NCBI RefSeq assembly: GCF_014805625.2
Contig: NW_023998422.1
Location: 8,111,049 to 8,175,048, forward strand
Origin: Glossina fuscipes
Lineage: Eukaryota; Arthropoda; Insecta; Diptera; Glossinidae
Length of the DNA stretch: 64,000 bases
Reading direction: 5' to 3'
A program made the translations under genes and the position numbers. The notes beneath the pieces were generated by a model. That model had not been told where the DNA came from and did no database searches. It saw only the letters and a program-made list of their open reading frames with translations. Positions 24,540-34,881 of this stretch are shown here, piece by piece. Numbering within the stretch: position 1 is the first letter of the stretch; each line of letters begins with the position of its first letter.

Positions 24540-25610
24540 GTAACAAGGGTTTATCGTGGGTTCCTGCCTGAAAGGCTTAACCCCACGGTGGCCCAAGCCA
24601 CTTTAAGCGTACTACGCCCCCTGGCGAGTTAGACAATCCCCGCAGGGTAGGGGCCTAAACAACACCAGAGTCCAGAACGATGTATTGTGTATGGAACAAT
24701 AAACCCCACTCTGGTCAGTGGTGAGGCCTAGCTGCACTCAAATTGTTCCACTTTGGCTAGGAACTTGCCGACCACAACCGCCACGAGTACTACCCGAAGG
24801 GCCGCACCCAAGCAGTCAGGACTCACAAATTGATCAACGATATGCGTTCAAAAAGGGTAAAAATTGCGCTCGCTTCCGCCATTAGGCTTCCACGGCGCCG
24901 TTGATCAATTACCACCATTACCCGCAGGCACCCATGGCATATATTCAAAAGTAAAAATAAGGCAAATCCCTTTTTTAACTTTGCATGTATTAATTCTCAA
25001 GAGAGTTTATTAATTAATAGGCCAAAGGGAAGGCCATCCGTCAATTCCTTTTTGTATAATTAACTCTCTCCCGAGAAAATTTTAATTCCATCGACTTTAT
25101 GAACAAAGTCCATCATACATCCGCAGGCATACGTGGCTTTGTGAGGCGAGCCTCCTGACCCCAGTGGCTCCCAGTTTGTTTTACAAAGCCTTTGGCATAC
25201 TTTGGGCGGATGTTAAAAACAACCGTACTTGCTTCGGATTCTCCATACTTTCCTGGTTGCCAACACCAGTGAACTACTTTTCTTCGAGATATATAGGTCT
25301 CCGGTATTACACTGACATGGCAGAGTAATCTACCATGCACTCGCTAGATTACTACCTTCAACGTACTTAAAAACCATTCATTCATATATTTCCTCGGTAG
25401 TAACCGGTTATTGAGTGAAGAGCTAATCTTCCAGCCAACCTCTGCACCATCTCTTAGAAACTCGTCGCCGAGTTAGTAGCCCAAAACCTTAAACTCTTCT
25501 TAGCCGGCCGAAGCCGTTGCCCGGGGATCACCACTGGGAGATGAGAGTTTCGGCACATCTATGCTCCCCATTAAAGCATAGTTTATCTCCCCACAACTGC
25601 ATAAGTAAAA
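24540..25610. other. GC-rich repeat-like block, unidentified
   Basis: About 1.07 kb visibly richer in G+C than its surroundings, with sharp edges. It interrupts copy A of the duplication relative to copy B, so it looks like an insertion. It includes a perfect 12-bp inverted repeat, aattgatcaacg at 24828-24839 and its complement at 24899-24910, with a 59-nt loop. The - strand frame at 25113-25340 is open for 75 codons but matches nothing I recognise. It could be the remains of a LINE or other transposon. Confidence 0.45.
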
Positions 25611-27560
25611 AAGGAGTGAATAGGAATATCACATTCGAAATAACTTAGTTGACATACTACGAATATGGTCAGCTAACCGATTGCAAAGCCAATTCTACAT
25701 ATTGGAAAAAAAGATTGCACATCCTCTTGCTTCTGATTCGAACCGCCGATTAGATAACACATACTATCCGAAATAAAATTCATCATCATACGCTTTGATT
25801 ACACGCTATAGGCGCCAAATTAGGAATATTTCGATGGTGGACCGTATTTTAATTTTATTTTTCTTTAGCTGCTAGATTCTTTCGTGACCTAAGTTAAATA
25901 CTAAAAAGAAGTTGAATTATAAGGTCAAGAGATATTAGGATGTTTAGTGAAATTAGGATAAAGCACCAAGACAAGGACGCCTCGAATAGCAGCTGAGGCT
26001 TATCCCTATATTATTTTATTAAAAGGTAAATTTTTCCACCAAAGGAAAATATATTAATTAATCGCAACATCAGGAAAAAGCATAAGTGACTTGAAAAAAC
26101 CACTATCGTCGTAATGTTTTATAGTACATACTATAACTTTTTCGTTATTATAAGGTATTTAGTCAATTTTTTTGTTAATATTTGCCTTTCTATGTTTACA
26201 CACTGGCCAAGAAAACATTTAAATCATTCAATACGCTCCATACGGTAAATAAACCTATTTATTTTATTTATATTTAAATATAAATTATACAATTTTTTCC
26301 TGACACAAAATTCTCATCCTGGATTTGCTTATATTTCTTTTTCCAGTACCGATTAACTCGTAACAATATTCAAAGAAACCGTTAGCCATCAAGTTTTCTA
26401 ACGATTGTAAGTTAATTTTGCAAAAGCACGACAAAGTATTTGATAATAATACGCGGAACTGGTGCAAGTTCCTGACTCAAAGGACTAGACTAGCGCTCAA
26501 GAAATTCCTAAAATGACATACAGATGTGGTATGACTATTGAAGAATCCATGCCATACTTAGACAGTGCCAATCTTTAAAGACAACGTGTCGAAATTTCAT
26601 AACTTTGCGACAATTAGTGTACAAGTTACATTTGTTCTTAGAACGGAGTTGCGAAAAATTAAATCAAAAATCTTGCCAGAAATTTGTAGTCCTGTTACAA
26701 CATTATCTACGAAATAAAAAAGAGTTATATATAAAACATCATGTGAGCTCTGCTACTCTCCTACTTTCCATCTTCAATGCATGCAAATTATATGAACACA
26801 ATATTGGGCCCCTTACATTTCAATATTTCTATTAACGTTACAACAACATTATCAATTAAATAAACAACGTTTTCAATGAAGTCAATAACTTGTTTATGAA
26901 ACGAAATCGTATAATAGGCTTTATTGTTCTCTCACTTTTCAGCGGAGAGTATCTCCTACGTGCGGGATTTAGATGAATATGATTGTCTTTAATTTAAACT
27001 AATCTGTTTTTTTTGGATTTTTTTTCGATGTTTTGTAAAAAAAAATAGATTTATGGCATACATAGTATACATATTTATAAATGAAATTTACTTTTGCAAC
27101 CGGCAGGATAAACCCCATGGCCAAGATTACGGTTTATACAACTTTCCGGAATTTGCCCTTTTAAATAATCTTCCGGGCCGTTCCAACCACAGCAAGAGTA
27201 CTATAAAAATGCGTAAGAGAAAAGGATTAGTTTAGTGGTCTAACTAACTTTTACGAAAGTTGTAGCGAAACCTGCACTTAAGATTTCAATATGAATCCAT
27301 TTAAACAATGGATATGTAATTTAAATAAATGTTAAATATACATTTAAACGAGCTAACAATTTTTTTACTTTTTAGACAACGAAAATGTCAATTACAGTGT
27401 TTTCCATTTATAAGCGCTTATCAGGATATTATGTTCATTCACAAACTCGACGAGAATACTATTGAAATTTGGACACAACATAGCGTTATAGATAAAGTAA
27501 AATCAAATGTACTATTTTTTAACCTTCTCTCCCAATGTTTTACACAGCTATCTTTTCGAG

Positions 27561-28267
27561 TTATATTGCCATTCGTAATAATGCCTAATAATTACAAAAC
27601 CGAATGCGGTTCTTTTACTCATTATTAAGATAAACTTATTTTCTTTACTGTTTCGTCGTGATGAGCGTAAATGTAATAATAATAGCTTAGTGCTTACCTT
27701 TCTTTGCAAGTAATCTATAAGTTCGCTTGCAAAAGCCTCTTCTTTGTTTTCAAAAACGATTTTGAACACATGCCTTAGAGTGTCGCTGAGTAAGAAGCCT
27801 CTACCCCACGCGCATACCAGCATAAACGCAATAATGATCTATAAATAAATTAGTTTATCAAATATCGTCATTTACACAAGGTATCCGCTTAAATTTTACC
27901 AAAAACACAATTTTTGATGTGAACATATACTTTCTACGACAGTTTAAAACACAATAAACGACAATCACGAAAAACAACAGGATACTGACAACGCAAAACG
28001 TTTCAAGCCAATCATGTGTTAAACGGAATAAGAGGAAAGAAGCGAGAAATATTATCCAATTGAGCTAAAATATATGAACAAATGTATTTATATTGGGAAT
28101 AAATCGGTGAAATAAAATTTAGAAATTGTAAAAAGAACATGCACCTGATTAAGGCTTACTCCCCTTACACAATTGCTGAAGGTGCGTCCCAATAAGCCCA
28201 TATTAGAGTAAATATTGTGTAAATAAATCGATTGCGTTTCTATCACGCTACTGACCCGTTCTCCCAT
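27561..28267 (-). CDS. Small multi-pass membrane protein, four exons, unknown family
   Basis: Exons (- strand): 28267-28145 (ATG, 41 codons), 28064-27900, 27838-27698 and 27584-27561 (TAA). All borders are GT-AG; introns are 80, 61 and 113 nt and every junction is in phase 0. The product is about 150 residues: a 41-residue N-terminus (MGERVSSVIETQ...), then hydrophobic segments LNWIIFLASFLLF, CVVSILLFFVIVVYCVL and KIVFLIIIAFMLVCAW. A charged C-terminus follows (KIVFENKEEAF, ELIDYLQRK). It has no cleavable signal peptide, so it is probably an integral membrane protein with three helices. I do not recognise the family. The last exon, only eight codons, is the weakest part; the true gene could continue elsewhere. 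It lies between the two copies of the diverged duplication. Confidence 0.55.
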
Positions 28268-28729
28268 TATGCGCTTGAATATATAGAAACAGAATTAAAA
28301 GCTTTTTTTTTAACATGTACAATTTAATAAGTTTCTCTTCAGTTTGTCAATAGGTTTGTCCGTTACCACATCTAGCCACAACAATGCTCTCCAGAAACTG
28401 CCTCAATCGATTTATTTATACATAGCCTGTACAGCATATCTCATACATTGCATCATATGATTGAATTTCAAATGATCCAAACAAAGTCGATTATACATTT
28501 TTTTGTCTCTTTCTCTCTTACTTCCTTCCTGCCTTCCTTTTCCCGTTACTTTGCTTTGCAAAGTTTTAAATAAAGCAAAATTTAAAGCATTAAATTTTTT
28601 TTTTGTTTTTCACATTTTGTGCACGTGAACGTAAAAAAACGGTTTACAGAAGCTGGATTGTTGCGGAAATCAATCAAAATCAATGTTTATGTGACATGTT
28701 TATGCCTTAATTTTTAATAATTTTGAACA

Positions 28730-30200
28730 AACATTTTATGGCACCTGATTCACTAAATTTAAGTAAGGCATTAAAATTTCTGTCTAAACCGGATTTTGAT
28801 TCTTTTCTATACGAGCAACAATATCGCTTCCAAAGCTCCTTGTATAACCGGGGAAGTACCGTATTTGAAATAACGTTTTCATAGGTTTTGTATGTTTGTG
28901 TTAATGAAGCATTGTTGTAGATATCGCTTATCTTTGGACATTCGCTTTCTTTATGTGCGTGTGTATTATACAAAAGCTAGAGTTTATAATGTTAGACTTT
29001 TCATACCCTCCGCGAACTATGGTGTAAGATATGCTAAGCTTGTGTAAAGGTGTCAGAAGGGTTAAAGAAGTTGGAATTTTATTAAGCAAATAAACGAAGA
29101 ACAAGTGTATTAAAGCGGCATAATTTGATAAAACTAGGTATAAATTACCTGCATTCCGAAAACTAGGATGTCAAGAAAATGCTCAAGTACATTTAAAGAT
29201 ATTTTCATATGAATGGAAGTCCCTACATGGCAATTGCGATTTTAACTCCAAATTTCCATCTGACCTGGTGTCCAATTTTAGCCTACCGATCTTTTGTTAT
29301 TATTGTCGGCAAGTTAGGTTAAAAAGTTAACTGAATGCGTCCGCGTGGAGTTTTCAAAAATTTCCAAAATTCTTTCAAAGACTAAGAATTCATCAAGAAA
29401 TACTAAATGACACTATATGAGTATATACGTATAGCTTTTAACTTACACACGTACCTTCTTTATTGGTTTTAAGACACATCTTTAGCGTGGGTTTAAGATA
29501 CGTATGAAACGTTTATATTGCAATGATTGTAATGATGTTTAATGATGGAGCGTAGTTTACCCCTAAGCTGTTCGGCTTCAGTGCGCCAAGTCTTTCCGTC
29601 TCTTATAATGCCAATAAGTCGCGGCATAAGACGGCCCCTAATCTTTATGCTTAAGGCGGATTGAACGCCTTGTATTTTCAGCGAGTTAAACGCTAAGTTG
29701 AATTGTTTGACAACAACTGAATTTCTTTATTTTCTTTGGCACTATTTATACTTAATTTTTGCATTAAATTATTCTTATCTAAACAGAATTATAATTGTTT
29801 ACACGCGGCATCGCAATGCAATACTCACCCTGGTGTAGTGTGACATAAATTTTATTTTTATTTTACCAAAAGGATTATGCTGAAGTCGCATAATTCTGTC
29901 ACACTTCAAGTGGATGCATACGATAGTATGCGATCACACTACAATATGTAGTCTTTGTCAACGTCCGAATCATATATCACAGAGAAATTTGCAGAAGACT
30001 CCGAATCCAAAATAAAATCTATCTAATATCACCTTTTAAGTTATCTATAAATGATGCTTTATTATTACTCAAAACTCAAGTCGGTTAGGATCCTGTTTAA
30101 GCGCACAAAAGCTAGCCGAACGAACTTTATGGCAGTGTCAGGAGAAAGCCTAGGCTTCTTGAAATAAACGATTATCGTTATAATGTTTTAAAATGCATTC
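28730..30200 (-). pseudogene. Copy B of the diverged duplicated coding-like segment
   Basis: The - strand open frame 28973-28707 contains YENVISNTVLPRLYKELW and YRKESKSGLDRNF. About 0.96 kb further upstream (about 29940-30035) is FYFGFGVFCKFLCDIYDS. Both match copy A, where the two pieces are almost adjacent. The intervening 28970-29935 therefore looks like an insertion in this copy; it carries a cataccctccgcgaactatgg block like the INE-1-like repeat. Homology to copy A continues at the nucleotide level to about 30200, matching 26.06-26.15 kb. Stops and frameshifts make it non-functional as it stands. Confidence 0.4.
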
Positions 30201-30583
30201 GGTTTTTCATCATTCATTTCAAATCGACACAGGTGCTATCTTTAATCTCAGTTTCCATTAAATGCAGAACTTTTTCCTTAAAGATAAGCCAACGATATTG
30301 ATATGTTGACATTATGATAGAATAGATTTATTCAAAGGCCATGGCAAACTAATAACAAAAAAGAAGTTTAAGTCTCATGTTACGTAGATAACGATTTTGA
30401 TAGTTAAAGAGTTTTCCTCGTACCAATTTGTAACCACTCGGTAATTTATACGAAGGCCAGCTGTTCTCTGACACTCACCAAAGCGTTTGCTTTTAAATAT
30501 TTAATCTGTAAATTTCTATAACTCAAAGTGTCATCCAACATATCCATAACTTGATTAAAGCCTTCACATTTGTAACATTTTAA

Positions 30584-30781
30584 TCAGTTCTGTATCCCTT
30601 GGCCGCCTTCATCGTCCTCCATGGCTTCAACGTCCTCTTGAAATGTGTATTCTTCGGAAGGTGCTTTCTTCTTTAATGTGTTAATGGCGGTTATTCTACG
30701 TTTCTTACGATACGAGTTCAGTCGCCAACATTGCACAGTGTTACATTGGGCCATGATAATTCCATATCTGAAGTATCTCAT
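30584..30781 (-). CDS. Possible terminal exon with acidic tail, unidentified
   Basis: An open frame with fly-like codon choice: MAQCNTVQCWRLNSYRKKRR, then TLKKKAPSEEYTF and the acidic end EDVEAMEDDEGGQG, with stop TGA at 30584. The basic-then-acidic layout looks like a real C-terminus. A possible acceptor (tacttcag) lies just before the frame's usable part. I could find no upstream exon and recognise no family; it may be a pseudogene piece. Confidence 0.3.
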   Translation of the reverse strand: MRYFRYGIIMAQCNTVQCWRLNSYRKKRRITAINTLKKKAPSEEYTFQEDVEAMEDDEGGQGIQN

Positions 30782-32285
30782 ATTAATATCTTATATGCAA
30801 ATTGCATGGTATTTTATTTTAGTTCCTATAAATTTTTAATCAATGAGCAGCTACGCTTAACAAGGATACGTTAATAATTGTTCCAATATCCTACAAATGG
30901 TTATTGCGTGTAAATATGGAATAATACCTCTAAACTTAGATCAATACATCCCTTTTAATAAAGTTCATGGTTGATTTGTCTTTTATTATCGTTTACGTTG
31001 GCGGCGCACCTGTATTAACAGACGATGTTTCACTTCAGTTTTTTATAGAGCATCTAAAGCAAAATTACAGTGTTTTTGTTTGTATTAATATTTCAACTCA
31101 TCCCTTTATATTCCATAAATACTTATTTGTACTTATAAATACCTATAAAAATATATTTATAAAATAAATAAATAATCACTTATTAATCAGTTGCTGTCAA
31201 AATAGTAGCAAATTCCAAAAAAAAATCTTAGGCGATTAGCGATGCTTTCAAAAAGGCATCACTTCCCTTTCCTGAGAATATTGAAACAAGGGGAAAGAAT
31301 GAAAATTTGTGAATGTCAAGTTTACAATCAATGATAATAGATATTAGATGAATACAAATGATTGATATGTATACCCAACTGTGCATTCATATATATGTAT
31401 ATGAACAATATTAAATATTATTATATTATTCTTTTTAATAAAAAATTATTATGCGATAAAGTGTTGATTTTCTTTACTAAAAACAAAAAAAACATGTATA
31501 ATCTGCCTAATTTCAAAGGCGTATTTTAATCATGTAATACAAAAGAGATTTTCATGCCCATTATCGATATATATTCTTAATTGCAATTTAAAAGTGCGGG
31601 TTTTTATTGAAATTTTGCATCCAATCATAATTCATGCAAGTGTGGTAAATAGCAGTTTGTAGAAGCTATTCGTGTAGTAATTAACAGTTTGTAGAACCTA
31701 TTTCGATCATAGTTGATGCAAAAATTGGTGAGCCTTTTTTTACCATTTTTTCTTTTTTTTTTTATTGAACGCAACTCTGTGCTCTCTTCATTCACCACAC
31801 ATAGTACTTGTTTTATAGACGTTGCAAAAGGCAAAGAAGAAAAGGAAAACGCAGCTAACGGCTTTCTGTGTAAACTTCGAATTTTGTTACTTTAGAGAGT
31901 AAGTGAAAGAGTTTTCTAGCTAACATAGTATGTTTTGTATTTAACCTTTTTAGTTTGTTTCTGACCGCTCCGAATGTAAATATTGGAAATAGTTACTCTC
32001 TTTTCTCATACATTGACATGGAAAATCCAAAAAAATCTCGATAATCTATATCTCGGTATGCCTTTGTTTACGTCAAAATCTCTAAGCAGAAAGTTTATTG
32101 TGCAGTCTCTGAATTGTAAATTACGAAATCTTATTTAACAGCCCACATCACTGAAATGTAGTGCAAATTACGATATCACCATTTTCGGTATATTGCGTCC
32201 TTTTGTAGGCTTACGGGGCTTATATAAAATGGTGATTAAAATTCTCCTTAAAGCTTATATAACTGCCTTAAATCTTCGTCATTGA

Positions 32286-32427
32286 GGGGCACGAGAAATT
32301 GATTAAAAATCAATGAAAAATTTGTATAATCTATTAAATGAATGTAGCTTAAATGTAATATGAGCGAAAAAAACGAGAAATTGATAGAAAATCAATGAGG
32401 GGCACGAGAAATTGATAAAAAATCAAC
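32286..32427. repeat. Three copies of a short palindromic repeat
   Basis: The motif cacgagaaattgat...atcaatga occurs at about 32286-32316, 32371-32399 and 32399-32427. Each copy can fold attgat onto atcaat around a 4-5 nt A-rich loop. The last two are adjacent. The function is unknown. Confidence 0.6.
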
Positions 32428-32610
32428 ATGTTTCACGATCCTTCAAATGAATTTGAATATGAATATAAGCGAGAGAGAAAGAGAGAGAGAGAGATCCTCT
32501 GATATGCCGTGCATAGTAGGAATTAAACCAACGTCAAGACTAAAATCACCAACCAAGGATGGACCTGCACCTATCCGATTTGCTCATGATTAAGTATTAT
32601 TACATATTTA

Positions 32611-32798
32611 GTCTCCGCCTGAGTGGCCGAATAGACAAGAGTCTCGACGAGCAACTCAATAGTCGTGGGTTCAAACCTCAAGTGCGGTAGAGTTTTTAAT
32701 AAAAAGCCGATAGCCCTAGATGCTGGTGCTTTAAGACTTTAGTCTTAGAATTTATTCTCTGGCTAAATTTATAATAATAATAATAATAATAATAATAC
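32611..32798 (+). repeat. tRNA-derived SINE, copy 3 (best preserved)
   Basis: The head is tRNA-like: A-box region gagtggccgaatagac and an excellent B box gggttcaaacc at 32667-32677. The body contains gctttaagactttagtct and ctggctaaattt, and the tail is a clean (ATA/TAA)n run at about 32770-32798. It aligns block by block with 1571-1764. The layout (internal Pol III promoter, unrelated body, simple tail) is the standard anatomy of a SINE. Confidence 0.8.
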
Positions 32799-33164
32799 AT
32801 ATTTTAGTCACTCTCAAATGAATCCAACCTTCTCCTCTCAAATTCATCCGCTAGTCATGCTAATGGAAAAACGATATATAAACATTTATATAATATAATA
32901 TATTTAAGCATTTATATATTGTATTATATATTATATATAAGCATTTATATATTTATATGCATACATACAAATGTACGTACGCACATTTTAGTACGCATTG
33001 CGCTATAAGTCATAGTATAAGAAAGAATAACGATTTACGTCTCCACCATCGAAGGATTACTAGGGGCACAAGATTTTTCCTTCCCTTCATTCCGCACACA
33101 AATACGCGCATTGCATGTAGGCCCTTAATTACCGTAACACAGTAGTAATGTACTTAAATAGCTT

Positions 33165-33510
33165 AACCCAGATGGGTAGCTAGCTCCTGCATCGTGCTCG
33201 TACCACAAAAGAACTCTCAAAACAACTACATCTAATCGAAGGTATAGAGCCCTGTGAATTCCTCGTGAAGTTCATAAAATCAAATTCAGAGCATAAATTA
33301 AGAGGAAGGCCACATTTGACTACTGGATAAAAATGACCAAGGCGACACCATAATGAAAATGTTGCAAAAGTACATCTCAAGACGTCTTTAACATATTCAG
33401 GCACATGCTTCCTGCCACGTAAACCATATATATAGCGTACCATAGAATTTACAGTTCGACTAAGCCTCAAAAAGTTGCTAGCAGTAATACCAGGAACCAC
33501 TTCCAGCCCA
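33165..33510 (-). mobile_element. LINE reverse-transcriptase C-terminal fragment
   Basis: The - strand frame 33500-33180 includes LRLSRTVNSMVRYIYGLRGR, KHVPEYVKDVLRC and SIPSIRCSCFESSFVVRA. This order (LxxxxNSxVRYxYxLRRRxH... and then IPxxRxxxxESSFxVRxxRxWN) is typical of the end of jockey-like LINE ORF2. No 5' part is present and the frame degrades, so it is a dead fragment. Confidence 0.65.
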
Positions 33511-34881
33511 TACAGAACTTGGGGACATCAACAAAGCATGAGGAAGTCGGAATTTAATCCGCTGTTATAAATAGATGCTATTGGAATAAACAGACCGAAT
33601 ATTTTTTTTTTTTTATGTGAGACAAAGCGCCTCTTACGTTTAACATCAAACAGCCAACTCTAAAATCGGTTGTCATTTAATAGACTATTTTATATTAAAT
33701 TACCGGGGATGGGATTCTCAAGAATTAGTGAGTAGATTCGTCAACAAGAATTGACGTATGCTTAGTTTCTTTTATTATTTGATAATAATAACCATTAAAG
33801 GCTATACAATTATTCAACGGAATTGTATGTAACAGTAAATATAAAGGTAGCATAGCTGATATCAGGCAAAATTGATTTCGCGAACTAAATACTCTCTTTT
33901 CAATATCTTGCTAATCGAATACGGCTGAGCTTGTAAAGAAAATCTAAGGTTATAATGTTGTTATAATGTTGCGGTACGTTGAAAGATCAGAATCCAAAAT
34001 TTTTTTTCAGATGTTCATCTGCTGACGATATGAAAAGGGCGATTTTCCCACATATCTTCTTTCACTAAAGATATATCCGGCACCTTTATTTACGACAATC
34101 TGAAAATTGATCTTATGAACACGCCTCAAGTTATTCTTAGAAATATAATCCAATTGGGCTTGTACATACATGCCCTACCATACTTAGGGCTAGATCAGAC
34201 GATTTTTCCTATGATCGAGCCGACGAATGGCGTATATAATGATATATATATATATGTACGTATATATATGTATTATCTCAATGTTAAAAAATCGATATAT
34301 ATTTATTTATCTATATATCTTGATTAGCGCAAGATTCAAGAAGAGCGAAAGAAATCTGAAATGCATACCAGCTCGTGCAAAAGAAAAAACAATAAATAGC
34401 AATACGAAGAAGATATTGTGTTAAAATTTAGCCCAAGTATTAATGGCGGTTGTCTAAAACTTCAGGGAAAAAAACGCAGCGAACGTGCCGATTTTAAACA
34501 AGAAGTTATGGTAAATATTAACTGAAGAATTATTTTCCAGATTCTTTTGGTTCCGATTGAACAGGAAACATATACAATGTATATGATAAATAAAGCACTC
34601 GCCTGAGCTTACGTTACGTCGGGATTGTACTTATATCTTTGCTTTAAACTGATCGTAAATCTGCCATTTTTGAAAAAGGGATTTTTCAGGAAGGGTTAAG
34701 TTGTTGGGTTTTTTATTCTTATTAGAGATAAATAAATGATGAGAAAAGCACTCAATTTAGTGCTATTGGTAACCCGAATATTTTGTTCCTCCATATTTTG
34801 CGAAAAATCGAAAGATTTTCCAATAATTTATTATTGTGGGCTTCTTTCTTAAATCACTTACGAAAAATTCTGTTTATAAAT

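Larger units (their letters stand above)
23424..27560. other. Gene-poor stretch after the large gene
   Basis: It holds the 3'UTR of the large gene, the first copy of a diverged duplication (24.0-24.45 and 26.05-26.15 kb), a GC-rich block (24.54-25.61 kb) and AT-rich filler. A possible + strand exon lies at 27106-27211: it is preceded by accggcag, encodes DKPHGQDYGLYNFPEF onward and ends before gtaaga. It may be followed by another at 27376, which has a strong tract-plus-ttttag acceptor. I could not connect these to a start or a family, so they are not called as a gene. Confidence 0.5.
28268..34881. other. Gene-poor stretch between the membrane-protein gene and ZRANB2
   Basis: It holds copy B of the duplication, a possible short coding exon (30584-30781, -), an unrecognised short open frame at 30967-31167 (+), palindromic short repeats (32286-32427), a GA run near 32468-32494, a SINE copy (32611-32798), a TA-rich zone near 32870-32960 and a LINE fragment (33165-33510). 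The rest is AT-rich sequence in which I see nothing. Confidence 0.6.

Noticed and set aside
25040..25060. A stretch whose complement reads ggaattgacgga, like a universal small-subunit rRNA segment
   Set aside because: Only about 12 bases agree and the surroundings do not match rRNA.
32611..32690. A possible tRNA-Leu/Ser gene (good A and B boxes)
   Set aside because: No pairing acceptor stem or clean anticodon arm; body and tail shared with 1571-1764 show a SINE.
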